Positions 42,976 to 49,904 of a DNA stretch of 64,000 nucleotides are shown one piece after another. The stretch spans positions 1,116,001 through 1,180,000 of the forward strand of contig CP182107.1 in NCBI GenBank assembly GCA_051122655.1, written 5' to 3'. Position 1 is the first letter of the stretch, and each line of letters begins with the position of its first letter. Position numbers and translations under genes: made by a program. The notes below the pieces were generated by a model. That model was not told the DNA's origin. It saw nothing but the letters and a program-made list of their open reading frames with translations, and did no database searches. Source of the DNA: Pasteurella sp030783905 (GTDB lineage: Bacteria > Pseudomonadota > Gammaproteobacteria > Enterobacterales > Pasteurellaceae).

Positions 42976-43266
42976 ATGAAAAAATTAGCGACTTTAGCCG
43001 CATTAGCGGGTGCATTAACCATGGCAGCAACGGCACCTGCACAAGCAGAAATGAAATCAGCAGAGAAAGCTGAGCAATGCATGGAAGGAAAATGCCTGAA
43101 AACCAAAGCAGCGGAAGGCAAATGTGGTGAAGGGAAATGCGGTGCACATGATCACAAAGCAAAAGCGGCAGAAGGAAAATGTGGTGAGGGTAAATGTGGC
43201 GCACATGACCATAAAGCAAAAGCGGCAGAAGGGAAATGTGGCGAAGGGAAATGTGGGTCTAAATAA
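42976..43266 (+). CDS. hvfA: Secreted Cys-rich precursor peptide with six EGKCG motifs (HvfA/bufferin type)
   Basis: 96 residues. Sec signal peptide with cleavage predicted after AQA (residue 24). The mature part has eight Cys, and EGKCG occurs six times in three adjacent pairs (47-56, 66-75, 85-94), plus one EGKCL (37-41). In non-typeable H. influenzae, HvfA EGKCG cysteines are converted by the MNIO HvfB with HvfC into oxazolone/thioamide groups that bind copper. The layout here (three pairs separated by AHDHKAKAA linkers carrying His) predicts a multi-site copper binder in the periplasm. An AGGAG ribosome site precedes the start. Confidence 0.92.
   Translation: MKKLATLAALAGALTMAATAPAQAEMKSAEKAEQCMEGKCLKTKAAEGKCGEGKCGAHDHKAKAAEGKCGEGKCGAHDHKAKAAEGKCGEGKCGSK
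43108..43263 (+). repeat. 57-base tandem repeats inside hvfA
   Basis: A 19-residue unit (AAEGKCGEGKCGAHDHKAK) occurs at residues 45-63 and 64-82 and again, cut short, at 83-96. Near-identity of the DNA copies suggests recent expansion and possible copy-number variation between strains. Confidence 0.85.
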
Positions 43267-43275
43267 CCCAAAGGT

Positions 43276-43300
43276 TGCTGGTGTAAACATTACACCAGCA
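43276..43300 (+). terminator. Hairpin between hvfA and hvfB, candidate attenuator
   Basis: TGCTGGTGTAA (43276-43286), loop ACA, and TTACACCAGCA (43290-43300) form a perfect 11-base stem; only CTTT follows, so termination should be partial. It would yield more precursor mRNA than enzyme mRNA. Confidence 0.7.
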
Positions 43301-43325
43301 CTTTAACCAGAATAATGGAGTCAAT

Positions 43326-44249
43326 ATGATGTTACAAGGTGCAGGTTTAGGGTATCGCCGTGATCTCGCTGACGATTTTTTATTACTACCCGACAACAGT
43401 GTCATTAACTTTATGGAAGTTGCACCAGAAAATTGGATCAAAATGGGTGGCGCAGCACGCTATAAATTTGATCAGGCGGCAGAACGATTTCCACTCGCGG
43501 TTCATGGACTTTCGCTCTCTTTAGGTGGGCAAGCGCCATTAGATAAAGCCTTATTACAGGGTATTAAAGCACTCATGACCCAGTATCATGCCGTCTTTTT
43601 TTCTGAACATTTAAGTTATTGCGAATGTGACGGGCACCTTTATGATTTACTCCCCATGCCGTTTACGGAAGAAGCCGTAAAACATGTAGCACAGCGTATT
43701 CGTGATGTACAAGATTTTCTGGGTATGCAAATTTCCTTAGAAAATACGTCCTATTATTTGCATTCGCCTACTAGTACCATGAATGAAGTCGAATTTCTAA
43801 ACGCTATTGCTCAAGAAGCTGATTGTGGCATTCATTTAGATGTGAATAACATTTATGTAAATGGGGTCAATCATGGCTTACTCAATCCTTATGTCTTTTT
43901 AGACCATGTTGATGTTAGCCGAGTCAACTATATTCATATTGCAGGACACGATGAGGAACATGGTGCCACACATCCAGTTTCTCCTTCTGATGAAGCCTTT
44001 AATAAAATAAAAGGTGAATATCGTCATCTTCCGCAATTATTAGTGGATACACATGGTGAAGCAGTAAAAGGTAATGTTTGGGATTTATTAGACTATGCTT
44101 ATCAACGCTTACCGCATATTCCACCGACATTACTTGAGCGCGATTTTAATTTTCCTCCGTTTGCGGAGCTTTATGCAGAAGTCGAACATATTGCCCAACT
44201 ACAACAAAAACACACTAAACTGACCGGGGAAAATCGCCATGCAGCCTAA
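43326..44249 (+). CDS. hvfB: MNIO (DUF692) multinuclear iron oxidative enzyme HvfB
   Basis: 307-residue TIM-barrel oxidase that uses two or three iron ions and O2 to modify cysteines of the precursor. Family metal-site segments are all present: FMEVAPENW (near 29), HGLSLSLG (near 59), SEHLSY (near 93), ISLENTSYY (near 138), CGIHLDVNNIYVN (near 170), YIHIAGHDEEHG (near 205), and VDTHGEAV (near 240). It needs the DUF2063 partner encoded next, with which it overlaps by 11 bases. GGAG precedes the ATG at 43326 (a second ATG follows at 43329). Confidence 0.92.
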   Translation: MMLQGAGLGYRRDLADDFLLLPDNSVINFMEVAPENWIKMGGAARYKFDQAAERFPLAVHGLSLSLGGQAPLDKALLQGIKALMTQYHAVFFSEHLSYCECDGHLYDLLPMPFTEEAVKHVAQRIRDVQDFLGMQISLENTSYYLHSPTSTMNEVEFLNAIAQEADCGIHLDVNNIYVNGVNHGLLNPYVFLDHVDVSRVNYIHIAGHDEEHGATHPVSPSDEAFNKIKGEYRHLPQLLVDTHGEAVKGNVWDLLDYAYQRLPHIPPTLLERDFNFPPFAELYAEVEHIAQLQQKHTKLTGENRHAA

Positions 44250-44958
44250 ACCCTCAACCCTCAAAGCAACCCAAGCGGCGTTAGCAAAAGCCGTACGTCT
44301 AGGTCATGCTACCCCCTTAAATGGCTATGCCCCACAGCGTTTAGCTATCTATGCCCGCTTAGTCCGTAATAATACCTTTGGTTTTATTGATCGTTGTTTT
44401 GTTGAAGCGCCTAATCATCTTTCCGCATCAACATGGGCAGAAACGAAGGAGCGTTTTATCCAAGAAGGGAAAGCCACCTCCCCTTATTTCCAAGATATCG
44501 CGGGAGAATTTCTGACTTTTTGTCAAACACAGAGTGATTTTTCTGCTGATGTTTTAGCGCTAATGGATTTTGAATATACTCAACTGCTTGCTGAGGTTGA
44601 ACAAGCAAATCTCGCCGCTCCGATAGCGTGGAATGAAATGACCGAAATGCAATTATCGCCAACTGTTTTTCTCAAAAGTTACGCAGTGGATTTTTTATCC
44701 AGCCATTTTAGCCAGATTGAACAAGTCGCATCACATATCATTATTTGGCGTAACCGACACTTTCAAGTCAAGGAACAGAAACTGTCCGAATTAGATTTTT
44801 GGTTACTGACTTACCTTGCTGAACAACCAACTTCCTTATCACATCTGTCACAAGCATTGGCGGAGATCATTGTTGACCACGCTAGCTTACAGCCGATTTT
44901 AACTCAAGCCTGGATAAATTGGCTTGAGGCGGATGTCATCTGTCCAGTTACACACTAA
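44239..44958 (+). CDS. hvfC: DUF2063 partner protein HvfC
   Basis: 239 residues. The N-terminal DUF2063 domain (YAPQRLAIYARLVRNNTFGFIDRCF near 30-55, then YFQDIAGEFLTFC) is the RiPP-recognition partner that binds the precursor and the MNIO in bufferin and Hvf systems. The C-terminal half is a winged-helix-like region. Translationally coupled to hvfB. Last gene of the operon. Confidence 0.9.
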   Translation: MQPKPSTLKATQAALAKAVRLGHATPLNGYAPQRLAIYARLVRNNTFGFIDRCFVEAPNHLSASTWAETKERFIQEGKATSPYFQDIAGEFLTFCQTQSDFSADVLALMDFEYTQLLAEVEQANLAAPIAWNEMTEMQLSPTVFLKSYAVDFLSSHFSQIEQVASHIIIWRNRHFQVKEQKLSELDFWLLTYLAEQPTSLSHLSQALAEIIVDHASLQPILTQAWINWLEADVICPVTH

Positions 44959-44992
44959 AAAAGCAAAAAATTTACCCAACCACAAAACAATA

Positions 44993-45019
44993 CGGTGAAA
45001 ATGTTAAACATTTTCACCG
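44993..45019. terminator. Bidirectional hairpin between hvfC and the anti-sigma gene
   Basis: CGGTGAAAATGTT (44993-45005) and AACATTTTCACCG (45007-45019) are perfectly inverted around one base. An uptake signal (45016-45024) overlaps the right arm. It separates the two converging units. Confidence 0.7.
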
Positions 45020-45026
45020 CACTTTG

Positions 45027-45227
45027 TTATTTCTGGTTAGGTTCATCGTTGTCAGACTGCTGCGCAAATTGTTTCATCATCTGACTTAAGCTTTCACAAT
45101 TCTTGCCAAAATTATCGCATTGAGGGCACATTAAACGGTGTAACCTTACTCCAACGCTCTCAACTAAAGACAAGGGTCTTTCATGAGATTCTGAAATTAA
45201 TTTCGTCACTTTAAAACAATATTTCAT
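45027..45227 (-). CDS. Small zinc-finger (zf-HC2) putative anti-sigma factor
   Basis: 66 residues without membrane helix. HRLMCPQC (H30, C34, C37) is the HxxxCxxC motif of zinc-binding anti-sigma (ZAS) domains. The ATG follows the sigma stop directly (TAAATG), a coupling typical of sigma/anti-sigma pairs. A soluble protein with a thiol-zinc centre could sense redox state or metals. Function is inferred from motif and position only. Confidence 0.75.
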   Translation of the reverse strand: MKYCFKVTKLISESHERPLSLVESVGVRLHRLMCPQCDNFGKNCESLSQMMKQFAQQSDNDEPNQK

Positions 45228-45779
45228 TTATCTCTCCCCCATTTTTGTCGTCAAGCAATGCTGCAACTGTAAGCGAGCGCGGTAAAGTAACACATGTAGG
45301 TTTGAGGTTGTTATTTGCTCCGTCGAACAAATATCCTCTGATGTTAGCTCTAAATACTCTCGCATCATGAAAACTTTTGCTTGCAATGCAGGCAGACGCG
45401 TCAAGCACATTTCAAATAGCACCCAAAATTGCTCAGAATACACCGTATTTTCATTCTCTTGTAAACGCGAGGGCGCATACTCTTTACGCCAACGTCCACC
45501 ATCAAAAAAACTATTTTCATCTTCGTCGGTGATAAGCTCACTCTCCACCACAAAACGATGATTCACGCGTAAATAGTCAATAATTTTGTTCTTTAAAATC
45601 GCAAAGATCCATGTTTTTAATGCAGATTGTCGTTTAAAACTCGCTATATTTTTTAGTGCGCTAACAAAAGCGTCTTGTACGACATCCTCTGCTAAGATAG
45701 GATCTTTTAATTGCAACGTTGCAAATTTCAACATTTGCCCACGAATTGCCTCTAGTTCTTCTGATGAAATATTGTACAT
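45228..45779 (-). CDS. ECF-type RNA polymerase sigma factor
   Basis: 183 residues: sigma region 2 (LKDPILAEDVVQDAFVSALKNIASFKRQSALKTWIFAILKNKIIDYLR, about 24-71) and region 4 (LPALQAKVFMMREYLELTSEDICSTEQITTSNLHVLLYRAR, about 128-168). It converges on the DoxX-HvfABC operon and is coupled to the anti-sigma gene. It most likely controls a small regulon, of which the adjacent operon is the obvious candidate; this is not shown by the sequence. Confidence 0.9.
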   Translation of the reverse strand: MYNISSEELEAIRGQMLKFATLQLKDPILAEDVVQDAFVSALKNIASFKRQSALKTWIFAILKNKIIDYLRVNHRFVVESELITDEDENSFFDGGRWRKEYAPSRLQENENTVYSEQFWVLFEMCLTRLPALQAKVFMMREYLELTSEDICSTEQITTSNLHVLLYRARLQLQHCLTTKMGER

Positions 45780-45804
45780 AACACCACTACCTAGTTTAAT
45801 CCAT

Positions 45805-45833
45805 TAAATATTCACAATCTGAAAGCCTGTCAA
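45805..45833 (-). promoter_or_regulatory. Housekeeping promoter of the ECF sigma gene
   Basis: On the minus strand TTGACA (45833-45828) and TATTTA (45810-45805) are 17 bases apart, 25 bases before the start codon, a good sigma-70 match. Confidence 0.7.
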
Positions 45834-45855
45834 TAAGCTAGAAATCACATTGACA

Positions 45856-45889
45856 AAAAAGGCTAGAAGTTTGATTTTCTAGCCTTTTT
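45856..45889 (-). terminator. Terminator of the secG-tRNA-Leu unit
   Basis: AAAAAGGCTAGAA (45856-45868) pairs with TTCTAGCCTTTTT (45877-45889). On the minus strand it ends with a T-run after the tRNA. Confidence 0.85.
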
Positions 45890-45902
45890 CTCGCTTTTAA
45901 TA

Positions 45903-45988
45903 TGGTGCTCTGGGCGAGACTTGAACTCGCACGTCCGATGGACACTACCCCCTCAAGATAGCGTGTCTACCAATTCCACCACCAGAGC
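45903..45988 (-). tRNA. tRNA-Leu (anticodon GAG)
   Basis: 86 bases including an encoded CCA. Acceptor arms GCTCTGG and CCAGAGC pair perfectly; the anticodon loop is CTTGAGG, giving GAG. A long variable arm and GTTCAAGTC in the T arm are present. It lies 13 bases after secG on the same strand, the usual gamma-proteobacterial order. Confidence 0.97.
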
Positions 45989-46001
45989 GTAATCTTTTTA
46001 A

Positions 46002-46346
46002 TTATTGAGGAATATCACTATTTTTTGTTTCAACTGCTGGCACATTTACTTTTTGTTGTTGAATTTGCTCAGCTGTTGAAGATAAATCGTCAAATTTGCC
46101 TTGTTTTACATTATCGCGATGCGCGTTCATATTACCAATCACAATACTCATCACAAAAAATGCTGTCGCTAAAAGTGCGGTCATTTTAGATAAAAAGTTA
46201 CCTGACCCAACAGAGCCAAAGATTGTACCAGAGGCGCCACCACCAAAAGAAGCCCCTGCATCTGCGCCTTTACCTTGTTGAAGCAAGATTAGGACGATGA
46301 TGGCAAGTGAAATGATTAAATAACCAAATAATAGTGCTTGATACAT
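46002..46346 (-). CDS. secG: Protein translocase subunit SecG
   Basis: Small SecYEG subunit with two helices (about 3-20 and 52-72) around LLQQGKGADAGASFGGGASGTIFGS. 114 residues from ATG 46346; an upstream in-frame start at 46376 lacks a ribosome site. Followed by tRNA-Leu. Confidence 0.95.
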   Translation of the reverse strand: MYQALLFGYLIISLAIIVLILLQQGKGADAGASFGGGASGTIFGSVGSGNFLSKMTALLATAFFVMSIVIGNMNAHRDNVKQGKFDDLSSTAEQIQQQKVNVPAVETKNSDIPQ

Positions 46347-46573
46347 TATACTCTTCTCTAAATTGCAAATTCGCATTCAAATTAACGTGCGGATATTATC
46401 GAATATCGCCACCAAGCGCAAGTACTTTTCTTCATTCCCATGTTACTTGTTGGTATTTTATTCAATGGCATGGCATTCTCTACTCACTCGACCTCCTATC
46501 ACTCATCTTATCCAAGTAAGCCTACCGCGAGAGATTGCTTTTTAGCTAAATTACTATGCCGTCTTGCTGATTG

Positions 46574-48526
46574 CTAGGTAGAATGCTTGTTAAATCTCTT
46601 GCGCGTTTTGTTGCCCAACGATGGGCGAGCCTGTACCTGACTTAATTGACGCAGTGCGGAAAAATTCACATAACGCATCAACTCAGGTAAAAAGTTTATT
46701 AAAGTGGACATAAATTGCTGATAACTCATTTCTTTCTGACTAATGCTAGTGAGTTGTGATTCCCAATGCGCTGTCATGTCAGGCTGCGTCGCTACGTCTG
46801 GCAAGGCTTGTATTAAAATACGTCCCGTTTCCGTACTATGAATATTTCGCCCTTTTTTATATAAAAATCCACGCTTAAATAAAAGTTCAATAATCCCCGC
46901 TCGTGTGGCTTCCGTGCCTAATCCGTCGGTCTCACGTAGAATTTTTTTCAACGCTTTATCTTGTACAAAACGCGCAATGCCTGTCATCGCAGAAAGCAAG
47001 CTCGCATCGGTAAACGGTTTCGGGGGCTGTGTTTTTTTACTAACGACTTCCCCTTTCTCGCAAAATAAAATCTGCCCTTTTTTCACAACAGGTAATAAAG
47101 GTTCTTGCTGTTCATCACTGTCCTCTTTCCCCAAAAGTTGTTTCCAACCAGCAAGTTGTAAATTCCGCGCTTGTGCGACAAATGTGCCGCCTGCAATCTT
47201 TAAGGTGATTTTACTTTTTCGATATTCAGCATCAGGACAAAATTGCATTAAATATTGCCGTGCAATTAAATGGTAAATTTGCCGTTCGTGTTGATTCAGG
47301 TTAACGGGCTTATTTTTCGCGGTGGGGATAATGGCATGGTGAGCATCAACTTTTTTATCATTCCAACAGCGATTTTTTTGTTCTGGATTTAACGGTTCCG
47401 GCAGCGATTGGTATTCTGGAATATGGGTAGAAATAGCATGGAAGACTTTATTGCGCTCAGCAAAGTGCTCGTCAGGTAAATAACGACAATCAGAACGTGG
47501 ATAGGTGATTAAACGATGTGTTTCGTATAAGCGTTGACAACTATCTAACACCTCTTGAGCTGATAAGCCATAACGTTTGGCGGCATCAATTTGCAATGCA
47601 GATAACGAATAAGGCAACGGTGCACTTTCGTGTTCACGTTTATCCACATATTCCACCACCTCTGCAGGTTGTTGCGTAATGCGTTTTACCACATTTTCCA
47701 CCAACCCTAACGACAACACACGGCCGTCTTCATCTTGGTAATCTTCGCACGCTTTACTCGGCTGCCATAAGGCTTTAAACATCGGCATCTCTGCTTTCTC
47801 TTGTGCCGAAAGTGCGATAATTTTTTCTGGTGTTTCACTTTGAATATGAGCAAGCACTTCAAAAAAATCTTTGGGTACAAAATTTTCTATCTCTAAATCT
47901 CGGCGCACAATCAACCCTAACACAGGGGTTTGCACACGTCCAACCGAGAGTACACCTTGATAACCTGCTTGCCGACCGCGTAAGGTATACGCACGCGTCA
48001 TGTTAATACCGTAGAGCCAATCCGCTCGAGCCCGAGCTAAAGCAGAGGTCGCAAGGGGAATAAAATTGCGATTTGATTGTAATTTATTGACAGCTTTTTC
48101 GACCGCACTTGGATTCAGATCACTGATTAAGCAACGCTGAATCTGATTCAATTTATCGACACTTAAATTGGCATAACTAAAGACTTCATCCACCAATAAC
48201 TGTCCTTCGCGATCGGGGTCGCCTGCGTTAATCAGGATATCCGCTTGGTGAATCAGCTTTTCAACAATGTTTAATTGTTTGTGAACTGCTTTACGCGGAA
48301 TCAGTTGCCATTTTTCAGGAATAATCGGTAGGTGTTCTAATCGCCATTGCTTAAATTTAGGATCGTAGGCATCGGGCTCTGCTTGCTCAAGCAAATGCCC
48401 GACACACCAAGTTACATAATCATCGTTGCCACACTTAATGAAGCCCTCCCCACGCTGATGAGGTTTCGGTAACACGTCCGCAATGGCTCTTGCAAGGCTA
48501 GGTTTTTCCGCTATAAATAATCGCAT
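46574..48526 (-). CDS. topB: DNA topoisomerase III
   Basis: Type IA topoisomerase that unlinks single-stranded regions during replication and recombination. TOPRIM domain at the start (MRLFIAEKPSLARAI, then NAGDPDREGQLL near 100), and the active-site Tyr in LITYPRSDCRYL near 330. 650 residues, ending in a basic tail. recR lies 23 bases upstream in the same direction. Confidence 0.95.
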   Translation of the reverse strand: MRLFIAEKPSLARAIADVLPKPHQRGEGFIKCGNDDYVTWCVGHLLEQAEPDAYDPKFKQWRLEHLPIIPEKWQLIPRKAVHKQLNIVEKLIHQADILINAGDPDREGQLLVDEVFSYANLSVDKLNQIQRCLISDLNPSAVEKAVNKLQSNRNFIPLATSALARARADWLYGINMTRAYTLRGRQAGYQGVLSVGRVQTPVLGLIVRRDLEIENFVPKDFFEVLAHIQSETPEKIIALSAQEKAEMPMFKALWQPSKACEDYQDEDGRVLSLGLVENVVKRITQQPAEVVEYVDKREHESAPLPYSLSALQIDAAKRYGLSAQEVLDSCQRLYETHRLITYPRSDCRYLPDEHFAERNKVFHAISTHIPEYQSLPEPLNPEQKNRCWNDKKVDAHHAIIPTAKNKPVNLNQHERQIYHLIARQYLMQFCPDAEYRKSKITLKIAGGTFVAQARNLQLAGWKQLLGKEDSDEQQEPLLPVVKKGQILFCEKGEVVSKKTQPPKPFTDASLLSAMTGIARFVQDKALKKILRETDGLGTEATRAGIIELLFKRGFLYKKGRNIHSTETGRILIQALPDVATQPDMTAHWESQLTSISQKEMSYQQFMSTLINFLPELMRYVNFSALRQLSQVQARPSLGNKTRKRFNKHST

Positions 48527-48549
48527 TTAGGCTATATTATCCAAATCCG

Positions 48550-49152
48550 TTAGCCAAGTTGACGGCGCCCCAAAAATGAATGAGTCAAGGTAGTCCCATC
48601 CACCATTTCTAATTCTCCCCCCACTGGAATCCCATGTGCAATGCGGGTCACTTTAATATTTTGCTGAACACAAAGTTCAGCAATGTAATTAGCGGTCGCA
48701 TCACCTTCAACCGTGGGATTGGTGGCCAGAATCACTTCATGGAAACTTTCTTCTTGCAAACGTTTTTGTAATAAATGCAAGCCAATTTCTTTTGGACCAA
48801 TCCCATCAAGTGGCGATAAGTGCCCCATTAACACAAAATAACGCCCTGAAAATTGTCCCGTTTGCTCAATCGCTTGAATATCAGACGGTTGTTCTACCAC
48901 GCAAAGTAGACCTGAATGCTGACGGCGAGGATTGTTACAAATAGTACACACCTCCTCTTCAGTAAAGGTACGACAATGGCTACAATGTCCAATCTTTGAC
49001 ATGGCTTCGGTTAATGCTCGAGCCAGTTCCATGCCCCCATTACGATTACGTTGTAATAAGTGATAGGCCATACGTTGGGCAGATTTGGGGCCCACACCAG
49101 GTAAGCAACGTAAACTTTCGATTAAATATTCGAGTAATGGGCTCGTTTGCAT
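48550..49152 (-). CDS. recR: Recombination protein RecR
   Basis: RecFOR-pathway protein that loads RecA at gaps. N-terminal HhH (LRCLPGVGPKSAQRMAYHLL), zinc finger CSHCRTFTEEEVCTIC near 57-72, and TOPRIM domain. 200 residues. Lies between ybaB and topB. Confidence 0.96.
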   Translation of the reverse strand: MQTSPLLEYLIESLRCLPGVGPKSAQRMAYHLLQRNRNGGMELARALTEAMSKIGHCSHCRTFTEEEVCTICNNPRRQHSGLLCVVEQPSDIQAIEQTGQFSGRYFVLMGHLSPLDGIGPKEIGLHLLQKRLQEESFHEVILATNPTVEGDATANYIAELCVQQNIKVTRIAHGIPVGGELEMVDGTTLTHSFLGRRQLG

Positions 49153-49236
49153 AATGTCTTTCTCTTTAGTTTCAATATCGGCATGAAAAATAACGTTTTT
49201 TTCTTTTCCGGTGCAAAATCAATCTCATAAAAAACA

Positions 49237-49271
49237 GACCGCACTTTGATCTCTTTTTCAACAGTGCGGTC
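49237..49271. terminator. Inverted pair of uptake signals, likely terminator after ybaB
   Basis: GACCGCACT (49237-49245) and AGTGCGGTC (49263-49271) are exactly inverted across 17 bases. Inverted uptake-signal pairs commonly serve as terminators in this family. It lies between ybaB and recR. Confidence 0.7.
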
Positions 49272-49345
49272 ATTTAAAAAAGTGTGATTGTTTCACTTAA
49301 TCAACATACTTGTTGTGTCCGTTATATAGACAAGGCAAGCAAAGA

Positions 49346-49675
49346 TTAAAACGGCATTTTAAAGCCAGGTGGTAATGACATACCGGCAGTCACTGACGCC
49401 ATTTTTTCTTTTTGTAATTCTTCTGCGCGACGCACTGCATCGTTAAATGCCGCGGCAATTAAGTCTTCAAGCATATCTTTATCGTCTTCCATTAAGCTAG
49501 GATCGATTTCTACCCGACGACAATTATGCGCGCCATTAATGGTAATTTTAACTAACCCGGCACCAGACTCGCCCGTCACTTCTAGCTGGGCAATCTCCTC
49601 TTGCATTTTTTGCATACGATCTTGCATCTGTTGCGCTTGTTTCATTAAATTACCTAAACCGCCTTTTCCAAACAT
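49346..49675 (-). CDS. ybaB: Nucleoid-associated protein YbaB/EbfC
   Basis: 109-residue DNA-binding dimer found next to recR in most bacteria. MFGKGGLGNLMKQAQQMQDRMQKMQEEIAQLEVTGESG matches H. influenzae EbfC. ATG 49675 is chosen over 49687 by homology. Confidence 0.95.
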   Translation of the reverse strand: MFGKGGLGNLMKQAQQMQDRMQKMQEEIAQLEVTGESGAGLVKITINGAHNCRRVEIDPSLMEDDKDMLEDLIAAAFNDAVRRAEELQKEKMASVTAGMSLPPGFKMPF

Positions 49676-49904
49676 AATTTTTTCCATCTGTTAATTTAAA
49701 AATTGGTTGGCATTTTAGCGAAAAATTTCAAAGTTGGAAATAAAGAAACGTGATCCAGTCTAAAAATTCGTCTTTTTCCTGTTGAGGGGAGAAATTTTCC
49801 GTATTATAGTATGTTTTAACAATTTCGTAACGAAACCTTACCGCACTTCACATTAAGGCGGTTTTTCCCTAACAGAACGATAAGCAAACCCAATGAGGTA
49901 ACCT

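Noticed and set aside
43108..43263. CRISPR or non-coding repeat
   Set aside because: The period is a multiple of three, lies within one reading frame after a signal peptide, and encodes conserved EGKCG units without unique spacers.
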